Made by a program: the position numbers and the translations under genes
The notes under the pieces: generated by a model
Told to the model about the DNA's origin: nothing
What the model saw: the letters and a program-made list of their open reading frames with translations, nothing else
Databases searched by the model: none
Assembly: GCA_019187195.1 (NCBI GenBank)
Contig: JABAQT010000030.1
Coordinates: 95,677-159,676 of the forward strand
DNA: 64,000 bases
Direction: 5' to 3'
From: Bryobacteraceae bacterium
GTDB lineage: Bacteria > Acidobacteriota > Terriglobia > Bryobacterales > Bryobacteraceae
Shown: piece by piece, positions 52,334-61,700 of the stretch
How positions within the stretch are numbered: the stretch's first letter is position 1
How the letters are laid out: every line of letters starts with the position of its first letter

Positions 52334-53063
52334 CGCTCGATATCTGGCCGCTTCGATCTATGGATTCCTTGCGGACCTTGATCCATTCGGGGTCGGCTCC
52401 AAAGGCGGTCCAGGCCTTCTCCCGGGCATCGAGCGAGTCGAATGGAATGAGATAGGTGAGGTTTGGGCGGTCGGATCCGATAATGGTGGAAGTGTACAGG
52501 ATGGGATGGACTCCCACGCGGTGAAAGATACGGATTTCCGGGCCGGAAAAGCGCTCGTGGAGAGCGGCAAGTTGCCGGATTGTGGGGGAGTGGTAAGTGC
52601 GGAGTTCGAAGATGCGCGGAGACTTGGAACTTTCGCCGATGCCGGGTGAGTAAGGCGTGGCCTCGAGCAGGGAGGTCGAGAAGCTTTCGTAGGGAGCCTC
52701 GTCGCCCGCCTCCCAGGCGGTGAGGGCGGCGCGGTAATCGGCGTTCTGTTTGCGTTTGGCTTCGCTATCGAGAAACTCTCCAATCGAGGAGTGCCCTTGA
52801 ATGACGACTACCTGTGGCATGTGTGGGGCGACCAGTCCATCCAGAATGATGCGCGGGCCTGAGAAGAACTTCATCGAGCCTTTGAGAAACTCGTGAATCC
52901 GTCCCACCTGGGAGCCGTTCCTGAGGAGATACTGATCGAGCTGGTAGTAAGGAGGCTTTCTCACGGCCCCGGGCAACGCCTTTCCTCCCATGGTGGCAAG
53001 ACCCGTGGCGCCAATGCCAACAGTGCGAAGCCCCAAGCTTCCAAGAAATGATCTGCGGTCCAT
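52284..53063 (-). CDS. Exported NIPSNAP-family protein
   Basis: A 259-residue protein with a Tat-type signal (MDRRSFLGSLGLRTVGIGAT). Two ferredoxin-like NIPSNAP repeats follow: one with YQLDQYLLRNGSQVGRIHEF, the second with IFELRTYHSPTIRQLAALHE and ending VRKESIDRSGQISS. NIPSNAP domains are small dimeric alpha-beta barrels without agreed enzymatic role; secreted doublets like this are common in Solibacter-type genomes. The start ATG at 53063 follows from the twin-Arg signal. The 3' end overlaps the PilZ gene by 50 bases, and the start lies 25 bases from the divergent YncE/phosphoesterase gene. Confidence 0.88.
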   Translation of the reverse strand: MDRRSFLGSLGLRTVGIGATGLATMGGKALPGAVRKPPYYQLDQYLLRNGSQVGRIHEFLKGSMKFFSGPRIILDGLVAPHMPQVVVIQGHSSIGEFLDSEAKRKQNADYRAALTAWEAGDEAPYESFSTSLLEATPYSPGIGESSKSPRIFELRTYHSPTIRQLAALHERFSGPEIRIFHRVGVHPILYTSTIIGSDRPNLTYLIPFDSLDAREKAWTAFGADPEWIKVRKESIDRSGQISSVIRIALYKATDYSPVR

Positions 53064-53088
53064 CTGCGATACCCTCGGATTAGTCGTC

Positions 53089-55293
53089 ATGCGGCGTGTT
53101 GCGCTCTTTCTTTTCGTCTGCCTGCCGGCGGCCGCGGAACATCGCGTACCCGCGGAAAACCGCGCCGCCATCCGCCGGCCGGGAGCGGAAAGCATACTGC
53201 CCGGGGGACGAATGATCTCTCCGCGCGGCAAACAATTCTCCACCGGACCCGCGCCTTTCGGACTGGCGGTGAGTCCGGGTGGAAAGATGATCGTATCCAT
53301 CGGCGGCGCGAATGGCAAGCGCTCGCTGTCGATTCTCAAGCAGGAAAAGAACAACAGGTGGCGCACTTCGACGATCGAGCCGGAAGAGGGCGGCGGGGAG
53401 CCGAACCGGACGAGTGTGTTCATGGGGGTGGCATTCGCGGATGAGCGGACGGTCTTTAGCTCGGAAGGCGGTTCGGGCCAGGTGCGGGTGGTGGATGTCA
53501 GGAGCGGCCGGACAAAGCGGGCCTACCGGTTGAACCAGGGCGAGTACGCAAACAGCTATACGGGCGATATGGCTTATGACACGTCGCGCGGTCTGCTGTA
53601 TGTGGCGGATCAGGCGAATCTCCGGCTGGTGGTGGTGGATACCAGGAAGAACCGTGTGTCGAGTTCGGTGAAGTTGGGACGCATGCCCTACGCGGTTGCC
53701 GTATCCCCCGATGGAACACGCGCCTATGTCACCACCGCGGGAATGCCCGGACAGCCCGCGCCCGATCCCAATGCGGTGGCTTTTATCAATGTGGAGGACG
53801 CGGCCGCTCCGCGCATCGAGACGCTTGTGCGCACGGGAACCGGACCCGAAGGAGTGCTCGCAACAAGAGACCGCGTCTTCGTCTCCAACGCGCGCAACGA
53901 CTCGGTGACGGTTGTGGACGCGGCGGCAAGGCGTGTAGTGGCGCAGGTCGGGATCCGGATTCCCGGAATGGAGGGGCTGCGGGGCGTCATTCCCATTGGC
54001 ATGGCCTATCACGAAGCGTCGGGCTGGCTGCTGGTGGCCGAGGCGGGCATCAATGCCGTGGGGGTGATCAGTACGCGGCATAACCGGGTGCTGGGGCATA
54101 TTCCGGCGGCATGGTTTCCCTCGCGGGTGGCAACGGACAGCGATACGGTGTACGTGGCGAACGCGAAAGGGCATGGAACGGGACCGAACGCGGCACGGCG
54201 CGATGCGGGCGCAAGGACGTTCGAGCCGGCCATTCACAAGGGAGCCATCACGATGTTCCCGCTGCCGGATGATTCCGAACTGGACCGGTTCACACGCGCC
54301 GTGTATGCGAACAACGGGTTTCTTCCATCGGCCGCGCCGCCCGCCGGGCCAGGCGAGATCCGGTATGTGGTAGTCATCATCAAGGGGAATCGTACGTATG
54401 ACGAAGTGTTCGGGGACATTGCGGGCGGTTCGAACGGACCCGCCGCCGGCATCTGGGACCTGGCGCGGTTCGGCGAATTCGGCATTGTCTATCCGGACCG
54501 CCGCGGGTTGCAACAGCGACTGGCGCTGCGGAGTGTCAACGTGACGCCGAATCATCATGAACTGGCGCGGCGGTTCGCCTTCAGCGACAATTTCTACGCC
54601 GGCACGGAGGTGAACGCCGATGGCCGTTACTGGCCGGTGGACTCGTATGCCGAAGATGGGGTGTGGCGTCACCTCGCGAAGCACGGGATCCCGTACCGGA
54701 ATTTCGGCGGAGACCTCGCTGTACCCGCCTTTCCGGAGACGAATATCCCGGATCAGGTGCGCGCGACCCGATTTATCGAAGAGATGGAGAAGATGTATGG
54801 AAAAGGGGATCAGCAATTTCCACGATTCATCCGCATCCATCTGCCGAACGATCGCACGGCAAAGGCCCGGCCTGAGGATGGGTATCCATTCGCGGCGTCG
54901 TATGTGGCGGATAACGATTACGCGCTGGGACGCATTGTCGAGTATTTGTCGCGAACCCCTCAATGGAAACGGATGGCGGTCTTCATTACCGAGGAAAGCG
55001 CGCGGGGCGGCGTGGATCACATTGATTCGCACCGTACGATATTTCTGCTGGCGAGTCCGTACGCCAGGAAAAACTACGTTTCGCACGTGAACGCAAGTCT
55101 CGCGTCGTTATGGAAGACCGTATTCCGGATTCTGCGGCTGCCGCCTCTCAACTTGTATGACGCCGCGGCGGCGGATCTGTCTGATTGTTTCACCGGAACA
55201 GCCGATTTCACGCCGTTCCCGCTGCAACAGGAAAACAAGGATTTGTTTGATCCGGCGAAGGCGCGCGGCGGGCGTGCCAGTGTCTTACAATAA
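53089..55293 (+). CDS. Secreted YncE-type beta-propeller fused to phosphoesterase domain
   Basis: A 734-residue exported protein (signal MRRVALFLFVCLPAAA). Residues about 60-420 form a YVTN/YncE propeller with repeats like SPDGTRAYVTTAG and GLLYVADQANLRLVVVDTRK. Residues about 430-720 form an alkaline-phosphatase-superfamily domain related to PF04185 phosphoesterases: VVVIIKGNRTYDEVFGD (with Asn/Thr at the nucleophile region), NHHELARRFAFSDNFY, EVNADGRYWPVDSY and FITEESARGGVDHIDSHRT (acidic and His metal ligands). This matches proteins annotated as bifunctional YncE/alkaline phosphatase family. The substrate is unknown. Start ATG at 53089 gives a proper signal peptide. Confidence 0.88.
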   Translation: MRRVALFLFVCLPAAAEHRVPAENRAAIRRPGAESILPGGRMISPRGKQFSTGPAPFGLAVSPGGKMIVSIGGANGKRSLSILKQEKNNRWRTSTIEPEEGGGEPNRTSVFMGVAFADERTVFSSEGGSGQVRVVDVRSGRTKRAYRLNQGEYANSYTGDMAYDTSRGLLYVADQANLRLVVVDTRKNRVSSSVKLGRMPYAVAVSPDGTRAYVTTAGMPGQPAPDPNAVAFINVEDAAAPRIETLVRTGTGPEGVLATRDRVFVSNARNDSVTVVDAAARRVVAQVGIRIPGMEGLRGVIPIGMAYHEASGWLLVAEAGINAVGVISTRHNRVLGHIPAAWFPSRVATDSDTVYVANAKGHGTGPNAARRDAGARTFEPAIHKGAITMFPLPDDSELDRFTRAVYANNGFLPSAAPPAGPGEIRYVVVIIKGNRTYDEVFGDIAGGSNGPAAGIWDLARFGEFGIVYPDRRGLQQRLALRSVNVTPNHHELARRFAFSDNFYAGTEVNADGRYWPVDSYAEDGVWRHLAKHGIPYRNFGGDLAVPAFPETNIPDQVRATRFIEEMEKMYGKGDQQFPRFIRIHLPNDRTAKARPEDGYPFAASYVADNDYALGRIVEYLSRTPQWKRMAVFITEESARGGVDHIDSHRTIFLLASPYARKNYVSHVNASLASLWKTVFRILRLPPLNLYDAAAADLSDCFTGTADFTPFPLQQENKDLFDPAKARGGRASVLQ

Positions 55294-55300
55294 TATCCTC

Positions 55301-56695
55301 ATGGCAAAAGAATTTTCGATCACTCCGGTTAGCGTTCCACGTGTCGAGACGAAGTACCGCCGCATTCAGACGCCGCTCCCTGCCCCGGAGACCGTGCCTG
55401 TCCTCGAGTCGTTGCACAGGTCGGAATTGCGGGCAATGCAGGGCCAGCCTCCCGTGCTGTGGGACCGCGCGGAGGGCTTTCAGGTCTACGACCCGGCGGG
55501 AAACCGGTGGATCGACTGGTCCTCGGGCGTACTGATCACCAACGCCGGCCACAGCCATCCGGACGTGGTGGAGGCCATCCTGAACCAGACCCAGAAGCGA
55601 ATGATCGCCAGCTACATGTTTCCCAACGCGGCCCGGGCGGCGTTCGCCGAGCGGTTCTCTTCCCTATTGCCGGAGGGGCACCGCAAAGTGTTTCTGCTCT
55701 CGACGGGATCGGAGGCGGTGGAGTGCGCGATCAAACTCTGCCGCACGCACGGCATCAAGACGGGCGGACGCGCCAAGAACGTGATCGTAAGCTACGAAAA
55801 GGCGTTCCACGGGCGCACGCTGGGCGCGCAGCAGGCGGGCGGCATTCCGGCGCTCAAGGAATGGATCGTGAACCTGGATCCGGGGTTCGCGCAGGTCCCG
55901 TTTCCGGACGGATTCCGCACAACGGACACGTCGTTCGATTTTTTCCTGAAGTGCCTGGACGAGCAGGGCATCGGTGCGCCGAACGTGGCTGGGGTGATCC
56001 TCGAAACCTACCAGGGCGGCAGCGCGGCGTTCGCGCCGAAGGAATACATGCAAAGCCTGAGGGAATGGTGCACGGCCCACAAGATACTGCTGGTCTGCGA
56101 TGAGGTGCAGGCCGGGTTCGGAAGGACGGGTACGATGTGGGGCTTCGAGCATTACGGCATCGTGCCGGACCTGACATCGTGGGGCAAGGGGATTTCGAGT
56201 TCGCTGCCGCTGGCTGCGGTGGCGGGGCGCGAGGATGTGATGGATCTGCATCCTCCCGGCAGCATGAGTTCCACGCACAGCGGCAATCCCGTCTGCTGCG
56301 CGGCGGCGCTGGCCTCGCTCGAGGCGATTCTGAAGGAGAACCTGGTCGAGAATTCGCGCCGCATGGGCAACCTGCTGCATGAGCGGTTGAACCGGATGGC
56401 TTCAAAGCATCCTCAAATCGGATGCGTGGCGGGCAAAGGACTGGTGGCGGGCGTGTCCTGCGTGAAGCCGGGCAAGGAGCCGGACGGCGAACTGGCATGG
56501 GACGTGGTCGAGCGCTGCTATCACAAAGGCTTGTTGATGTTCTCTCCGGTGGGTTTCGGCGGAGGGACCGTGAAGATCTGCCCGCCGCTGATGATCACGG
56601 AAGAGGCGCTTGAAGAGAGCCTGGCGGTGTTCGAGGAAGCCTTCGCCGAAGTGGCCGCCGAGCATGAGGCACGGCAGGAGACAGCGGCCAGATGA
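55301..56695 (+). CDS. Class III (ornithine/GABA-type) PLP aminotransferase
   Basis: A 464-residue fold-type I, class III aminotransferase. Seen are the substrate-binding start GNRWIDWSSGVLITNAGHSHP, the PLP phosphate-binding FLLSTGSEAVECAIKLCRTHG, YEKAFHGRTLGAQQAGG, the PLP-ring Asp267 in LLVCDEVQAGFGRTGTMWGFE and the Schiff-base Lys296 in TSWGKGISSSLPLAAVAGR. The family includes acetylornithine, GABA and 2,4-diaminobutyrate aminotransferases. The exact substrate cannot be told. The ATG at 55301 has no strong ribosome site. It overlaps the following oxidoreductase (ATGA); the pair may make or use an amino sugar or amino acid derivative. Confidence 0.9.
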   Translation: MAKEFSITPVSVPRVETKYRRIQTPLPAPETVPVLESLHRSELRAMQGQPPVLWDRAEGFQVYDPAGNRWIDWSSGVLITNAGHSHPDVVEAILNQTQKRMIASYMFPNAARAAFAERFSSLLPEGHRKVFLLSTGSEAVECAIKLCRTHGIKTGGRAKNVIVSYEKAFHGRTLGAQQAGGIPALKEWIVNLDPGFAQVPFPDGFRTTDTSFDFFLKCLDEQGIGAPNVAGVILETYQGGSAAFAPKEYMQSLREWCTAHKILLVCDEVQAGFGRTGTMWGFEHYGIVPDLTSWGKGISSSLPLAAVAGREDVMDLHPPGSMSSTHSGNPVCCAAALASLEAILKENLVENSRRMGNLLHERLNRMASKHPQIGCVAGKGLVAGVSCVKPGKEPDGELAWDVVERCYHKGLLMFSPVGFGGGTVKICPPLMITEEALEESLAVFEEAFAEVAAEHEARQETAAR

Positions 56696-57927
56696 GCGTT
56701 CCCCAGGTGTTGCTGGTGGGGGCGGGAATGATCGCCCACGATCAGATTCTGCCTTCGCTCTATGAATTGCAGCGCAGGGGCGTAATCGGTGAGATCACGG
56801 TCTGTTCGCAGCATGGCAGGTCGATTAGCTCGCTCGAGCGGAATGAGGGAATCCGGCGGGCGTTTCCGGACCAAAGCTTCCGGCGCTTCCCGGCGGATGA
56901 TTCCGGGCCGCACAAGGATCTCTACGCAAAGGTGGCGGGACTGCTGCCCCCGCGACAGATTGTGGTGGCGGCGGTTCCCGATCAGCTTCACTACGAAGTC
57001 GTGATGACGGCGCTGCGGAACGATCAGCATGTCTGCTGTGTGAAGCCGCTAGTGCTTAAGACCGCGGAGTCGATCGAGATCGAGCGCGAGGCGAAAGCGC
57101 GCGGTCTCATGGTGGCCATCGAATATCACAAGCGGTTTGACGACCGGAGCCTGCTGGCGCGGCGGCGGTATCGCGAAGGCCTCTTCGGCGAATTCAAGCT
57201 GGGTACGGCCCGGCTGATGGAGAAGTGGTACTACCGCCACTCGAATTTCCAGAACTGGTGCACGGTCGAGAACTCGGATGCGTTCACCTATATCGGCTGC
57301 CATTACGTGGATCTGGTGCACTTCGTGACCGGTTTACTGCCGGTGTCGGTGAGCGTATATGGAATTCGCGACAGGTATCCGAACGGGAACGAGGGCTTCC
57401 TGTGGACCGACGCGCGTGTGTTGTGGGAGAACGGCGCGTGTTTGAATGTACAGAATTCGTTGAGCTTTCCGGACGCCGCGCCGGGGACTAACACGCAGGG
57501 GATTTCGATGTACTTCGCCGGGGACGGGTGCGGAGCCTGGCTCGAGCATTCCGATCAGTACCGCGGCTTGCGCTATAGCTACACACGGAACCCGGGCGGC
57601 GAGGGAGCGACGCAGTTCGCCGAGCCGAGTACCGAGTATTTCCAGTATCTTGACTTGGGCGGCAAGGGATTGACACCCGTGGGGTATGGCTATCGGTCGA
57701 TCGATTACATCGTGCGGCAATGCATCCGCATCGAGCATGAGGCCTCAACGCTCCGCGAAAGGCAACGGCTACTCGAGGAGATGGATACGGTGGGCGTTGT
57801 GGCGACACCTGGAAATTCGCGGTACAACGAACTGGTGACGGAGGCGGGACGGCTGTCCATCCTGAACGGAGGGCGGGAGGTGGCGATTGAGTACGGAGAT
57901 TCGCCGCGCGTGTATTTCCGGCATTGA
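56692..57927 (+). CDS. Gfo/Idh/MocA-family oxidoreductase, cytoplasmic
   Basis: A 411-residue NAD(P)-dependent oxidoreductase. The N-terminal Rossmann motif is VLLVGAGMIAHDQILPSL, and the family Lys-Pro motif is in VCCVKPLVL (Glu of EKP replaced by Val). The following segment AIEYHKRFDDRSLLARRRY is common in the subgroup. Unlike the gene at 2820 it has no signal peptide. Start ATG overlaps the aminotransferase stop. The 3' end overlaps the next gene's TTG start by 41 bases. The pairing with an aminotransferase recalls amino-sugar or aminocyclitol routes, but no sugar nucleotide genes are nearby. Confidence 0.88.
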   Translation: MSVPQVLLVGAGMIAHDQILPSLYELQRRGVIGEITVCSQHGRSISSLERNEGIRRAFPDQSFRRFPADDSGPHKDLYAKVAGLLPPRQIVVAAVPDQLHYEVVMTALRNDQHVCCVKPLVLKTAESIEIEREAKARGLMVAIEYHKRFDDRSLLARRRYREGLFGEFKLGTARLMEKWYYRHSNFQNWCTVENSDAFTYIGCHYVDLVHFVTGLLPVSVSVYGIRDRYPNGNEGFLWTDARVLWENGACLNVQNSLSFPDAAPGTNTQGISMYFAGDGCGAWLEHSDQYRGLRYSYTRNPGGEGATQFAEPSTEYFQYLDLGGKGLTPVGYGYRSIDYIVRQCIRIEHEASTLRERQRLLEEMDTVGVVATPGNSRYNELVTEAGRLSILNGGREVAIEYGDSPRVYFRH

Positions 57928-58273
57928 GCGGATTGCGGCGCTGCTGCTGGCTCTCGCGCTTTGCGCGGCGGTGGCGGCGGACGGTCCGGGTTTTCGCTCG
58001 AAGCGGCAGCTTGACGAGCACTACGCCAAGCACGGGGCGGAGTTCGGGCATATCAGCAAGCAGGAGTACCTCAGGATGGCGCGCGCGCTTCGGGATGCGC
58101 CGCCCGGCGGGACGATTCTCGAGGCGGTGCGCGCCGATGGCGTGACGACCCGCTTCGATCGCAAGAAGGGGTGGTTCGGGGCGTTCAACCCCGACCGTAC
58201 GATCCGGACATTCTTTATCCCGGTGGACGGAGAACGCTATTTCCGGAGACAGGCCAGGCGGCCGGCCAGATGA
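57887..58273 (+). CDS. Secreted small protein resembling a BECR-type nuclease toxin domain
   Basis: A 128-residue exported protein with a signal peptide (IERIAALLLALALCAAVAADG). The mature part (about 95 residues) has the layout of polymorphic-toxin C-terminal nuclease domains of the BECR (barnase/EndoU/colicin E5/RelE-like) kind. It shows H45-Y-A-K-H49-G-x-E-F-G, EYLRMARALRD, a Gly-Thr-hairpin, then RFDRKKGWFGAFNPDRTIRT and IPVDGERYFRRQ with Tyr118 and Gln122. The start is a TTG with GGGAGG 6 bases upstream, inside the 3' end of the oxidoreductase gene. The next gene looks like an immunity protein. The toxin reading is an inference from pattern; I could not search. Confidence 0.55.
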   Translation: MSTEIRRACISGIERIAALLLALALCAAVAADGPGFRSKRQLDEHYAKHGAEFGHISKQEYLRMARALRDAPPGGTILEAVRADGVTTRFDRKKGWFGAFNPDRTIRTFFIPVDGERYFRRQARRPAR

Positions 58274-58280
58274 AGGATCT

Positions 58281-58643
58281 ATGACTGACGCGGAAGTGAA
58301 GGCATTTCTCAAGGAGAACGAATATCCGAAGCACCTGATCGAGGGCGGCAGGAAGGGTTTGATCGCGAAGTGGGAACAGGTGGTGAGTCAGGTCGAGCAG
58401 GGCTATCCGCTGGGACTCGAGGACTATCGCAATGACCTGGACCTGCGCGCGCTAATCAGCCGCCTTGGTTTACAGGCCGATGTCGAGGAGGCGGACATCC
58501 GTTTTCGCGGGATGCTCGTATTCAGCGGGCAATCGGTATGGGATTGCGACGACAATCCGGACGCCTTCTGGCTGTTCGGATATCCGCGGAATGCCGCGGG
58601 AGATCTGCTGGCAGACCTGCGCGGAGAGGGTTTCATCGAGTAG
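58281..58643 (+). CDS. Small acidic cytoplasmic protein, probable immunity partner
   Basis: A 120-residue protein with no signal peptide or membrane segment and a marked excess of Asp/Glu. The segment FLKENEYPKHLIEGGRKGL is followed by GYPLGLEDYRNDLDLRALI and by a compact acidic second half (DCDDNPDAFWLFGYP). Small acidic cytoplasmic proteins encoded directly behind a secreted nuclease-like protein are typical immunity proteins. The gene starts 8 bases after the toxin-like gene's stop, with AAGGATCT before the ATG. I recognise no named immunity family. It is followed by a strong GC hairpin shared with the convergent gene. Confidence 0.6.
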   Translation: MTDAEVKAFLKENEYPKHLIEGGRKGLIAKWEQVVSQVEQGYPLGLEDYRNDLDLRALISRLGLQADVEEADIRFRGMLVFSGQSVWDCDDNPDAFWLFGYPRNAAGDLLADLRGEGFIE

Positions 58644-58680
58644 CGCCGGCGTTTTGAGACGCCTACCACTCTTCGCATCC

Positions 58681-58714
58681 CCGGCCGCGCCGGGAGAAAG
58701 CCCGGAGCGGCCGG
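58681..58714. terminator. GC-rich hairpin between convergent genes
   Basis: CCGGCCGC-G-CCGGG and CCCGG-A-GCGGCCGG form a 13-bp stem with one mismatch and a 6-7 base loop, lying in the 90-base gap between the immunity-like gene and the convergent TIGR03437 gene. There is no T-tract on either side, so it may act as a roadblock or 3'-end processing structure for both transcripts and not as a classical intrinsic terminator. Confidence 0.5.
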
Positions 58715-58733
58715 AGAAGCGTGGATCGGCGTA

Positions 58734-61700
58734 TCAGCGGATCGAGATGGTGGAACCGTTTCCGAAGACCAGGTTGCCGCCGCCGGCATCGACAGCCACG
58801 GCGAGATTGCGGTTGGCGCCGGGAGTCGTGTCCTGAGGGACATCGAACGTAACTACGTAGACTCCGATGAGATTGAAGGCATACTCGGCGGAGATGACAT
58901 TGACGCCGGAGTCGTTGACCCCGACGACGACCGGAGCGTTCACCACCATGCCCGTGCCGCCGTAAGCGTTGGTGCTGGCCGGGGCATTGGTCCGCCCAAG
59001 TCCGGTGACGTAGACGCGGGCGCGTTCGCCGCGGCCAATGGGGTTGTCAGGCGTGACGAAAGTGCCATCCATACGCGTCACCACGGCGTAACGGCGCCCC
59101 TGTGAGTCGGAGTTTTCAAAGATGCCGGGTGCGGCGGCCGCGATCGTGACATTGACCGTGGCCGAGGCCTTGTTCGAGGTCACGGTGACTGGAATGGTGG
59201 CGCCCTCGACAGCCTCGAACGGAACCTGAACGGCGACAGTCTCTCTACCGCCCACGTTGGCAACCCAGAAGATGGGCGCGGACACGCCACCGAAGGCGAC
59301 GGAAACTCCGGCAAGGGTGGTGGGCCGTGGACCGAAGTCGAACTGCGGCAGCACGTAACCGTTGACCCCGGAAGCGATGTTGGTTCCGGTGATGGTGGCG
59401 ATGCTGCCCGGAGCGATGTCAGTGGATCCGGAAGCCGCGTTACGGATGCCGCCGGCGCTAAAGACAGGCCCCAGCGGACGAACGGTGAGCGTCCAGCTGA
59501 CAGTGTTGTTTCCAAATGAGGCGGTGATTGTGACCGGGCCGGGAGTGCTTCCCGCAATCACGTTAACGCTCACGTTGCCGGAGGAATCCGAAGTGGCGGA
59601 GGTCGTCGAGAGCGTGGCGGAGCCGCTGTTTACGGCGAAGGTTATACCTAAACCGGACACAGGCTTGCCCGAAGCGTCGGTGACCCGGGCCGTGAGCGGT
59701 GAGCCGAAGGCCTGGTTCACGGTCGCGATCTGTCCGTCGCCCCCGGTCTTGTTAATCGAGGTGGCGGTGACGTTGACCGTGGCGGTGAAGGTGTACGTGG
59801 CGGCGGTGGTCCCGCCCTGCGCGGTAAGGCTGATCTTCACGGCGCCGGGCGTCGGGCCCAAAGTCACGAGAGTCGACACGCGGCCCTGGCCGTCGGACCG
59901 GCTGATAGTATTGGCAAGCGTGGCGCTGCCGGAGACGACGCTCCAGGTGACGGGGACGCCGGAAAGAACGTTTCCAAAGCCGTCTTCGACGCGGGCGAGC
60001 AGAGCGCTCGGCAGCGTCTGGCCGGGATTGCCCTGCTGGTTGTCGCCCTGAAGAACAATGATCTTGCCGGGGAGTCCGGAGGTGACAACGAGGTTCAAAG
60101 TAGCGACGGAAGATCCTCCCGCTCCGATATTGATTTGCGCCGTGCCGATCTTGCTTCCGAGGACGAGGTCGCAGGTCGCCAGGCCGGAGGAATCCGTCAG
60201 TCCGGTGGCGGAGGTGCATGTGGCGGATGGAGCGATAGTGGGATCGAGGCCGGTCGAGACACTGACACCGACGTTGGGAATGCCGGCTCCGAAGCCGGGA
60301 CCGGCCCCCGCTGTCACTCGAACCTGGATGGCGCTGGAGATGGTAGTGCCGGCCTGGCCCGTAATGGTGTCGGTGTTGGCGGGCTGGAGGATTTGCACGG
60401 TGGGAAGCGGCGCGACGTTCGTGCCGAACTGGTTCGGGATCACCGTGACATAAAAATTGACGGAGTTGATGCCGGTGGTGGCGGTGATGGTGGACTGCGC
60501 GTACGAAGTGAGTTGGTTAGGCCCGAGGAAAGGCGCGGTGAATGTGTTCGACGACTGGCCGGATTGATCGGTGTAGGTTTGCGTCGAGGCAATGTTGCCG
60601 CCGCCCGAAGAGATGTTCCAGTTGACGGCGGCGTTCGGGATCGGGTTGCCCTGGGTATCGCGGACGACGATGGTGAGGTTCGATGGGGTAATGGCGGTTT
60701 CGCGGATCACCTGGCCGTTGCCGCTCACGATGCTGATCCCGCCGGTCGGCCCCGCGGACCCGCTGCCCACGGTGAGGTTGAAGGTGCTGGCTACGGTGAT
60801 AACCGCGCCCGCCGTTGCGGTCACGTTAAACGGGCCCAACGCCGACGGCGCAAGCACGGTGGTTTGCGCGTAACCGTCCGCATCCGTGGTCGCGGTTTGT
60901 GGATTTACGACGGCTCCCGAGGCGAGCGTATTGAAAGCGACGGGAAGGTTCGCGATCCCGCGCCCGGTCGAATCGACAGCTCTCATCACCAGCGGCAACG
61001 AATTGGTGGAAGGATTGACGAACTGGTAGTTGTTGTAAGTGATAATGCGCGAGATGCTGTTGGCGCTCGATGGTCCGGCGAATGAGAGCGGTCCCGGGAT
61101 ATTCGAGAGTGGAAGGGTGCCGGAAACCGTGTTCGTCGAAAGATCGATCCGCGTCACCGTGTTGCTGGTGCTGAAGGTGAGATAGAGGAAACGGGAAGTG
61201 GACGCCTCGTTCGAAGCGACCGCGGAGCGGACTCCCGCAGTCGAGGTGAGTCCGCCGAAGCTCGCGGCATTCAAGCTGGAAGGAAGAAAAATATCATAGA
61301 GCTGGAGGTTGGATGACGTCGCGATGACGCGAGTGGAGGAAACCGGGATTACCTTGTCGAGGATGATTCCGTTGGCGGACAGATACGTGGCCGAGCGTGC
61401 GCCCAGATCAACCGTGATGAGCGTGGAGCCGCCGAATGCCGGGTTGATGTTGGGCATGACGACGCGAATGTTGCCGAAGTCATCGGAGGCGAAGACGGGC
61501 TTGCCGGGCTGGGCATTCAGGGAGATGGCCGCGCCGTTGCGGATAGTCAAATCGCGGGGGTCGATTTCATAGAGGGCGTTCTGGGCAGCGGCGTAGACGA
61601 GAGCGTTAGGGCCGACTGAAACGCCGTTGAGAGGTCCGAGGTTCGAGAGCACACCGCTGATGGCGAGGCTGTTGAGATCGACGGCGGTGAGGCGGTTGGA

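Noticed and set aside
53080..55086. A long open minus-strand frame opposite the YncE/phosphoesterase gene
   Set aside because: Arg/His-rich shadow of a gene with signal peptide, propeller repeats and phosphoesterase motifs.
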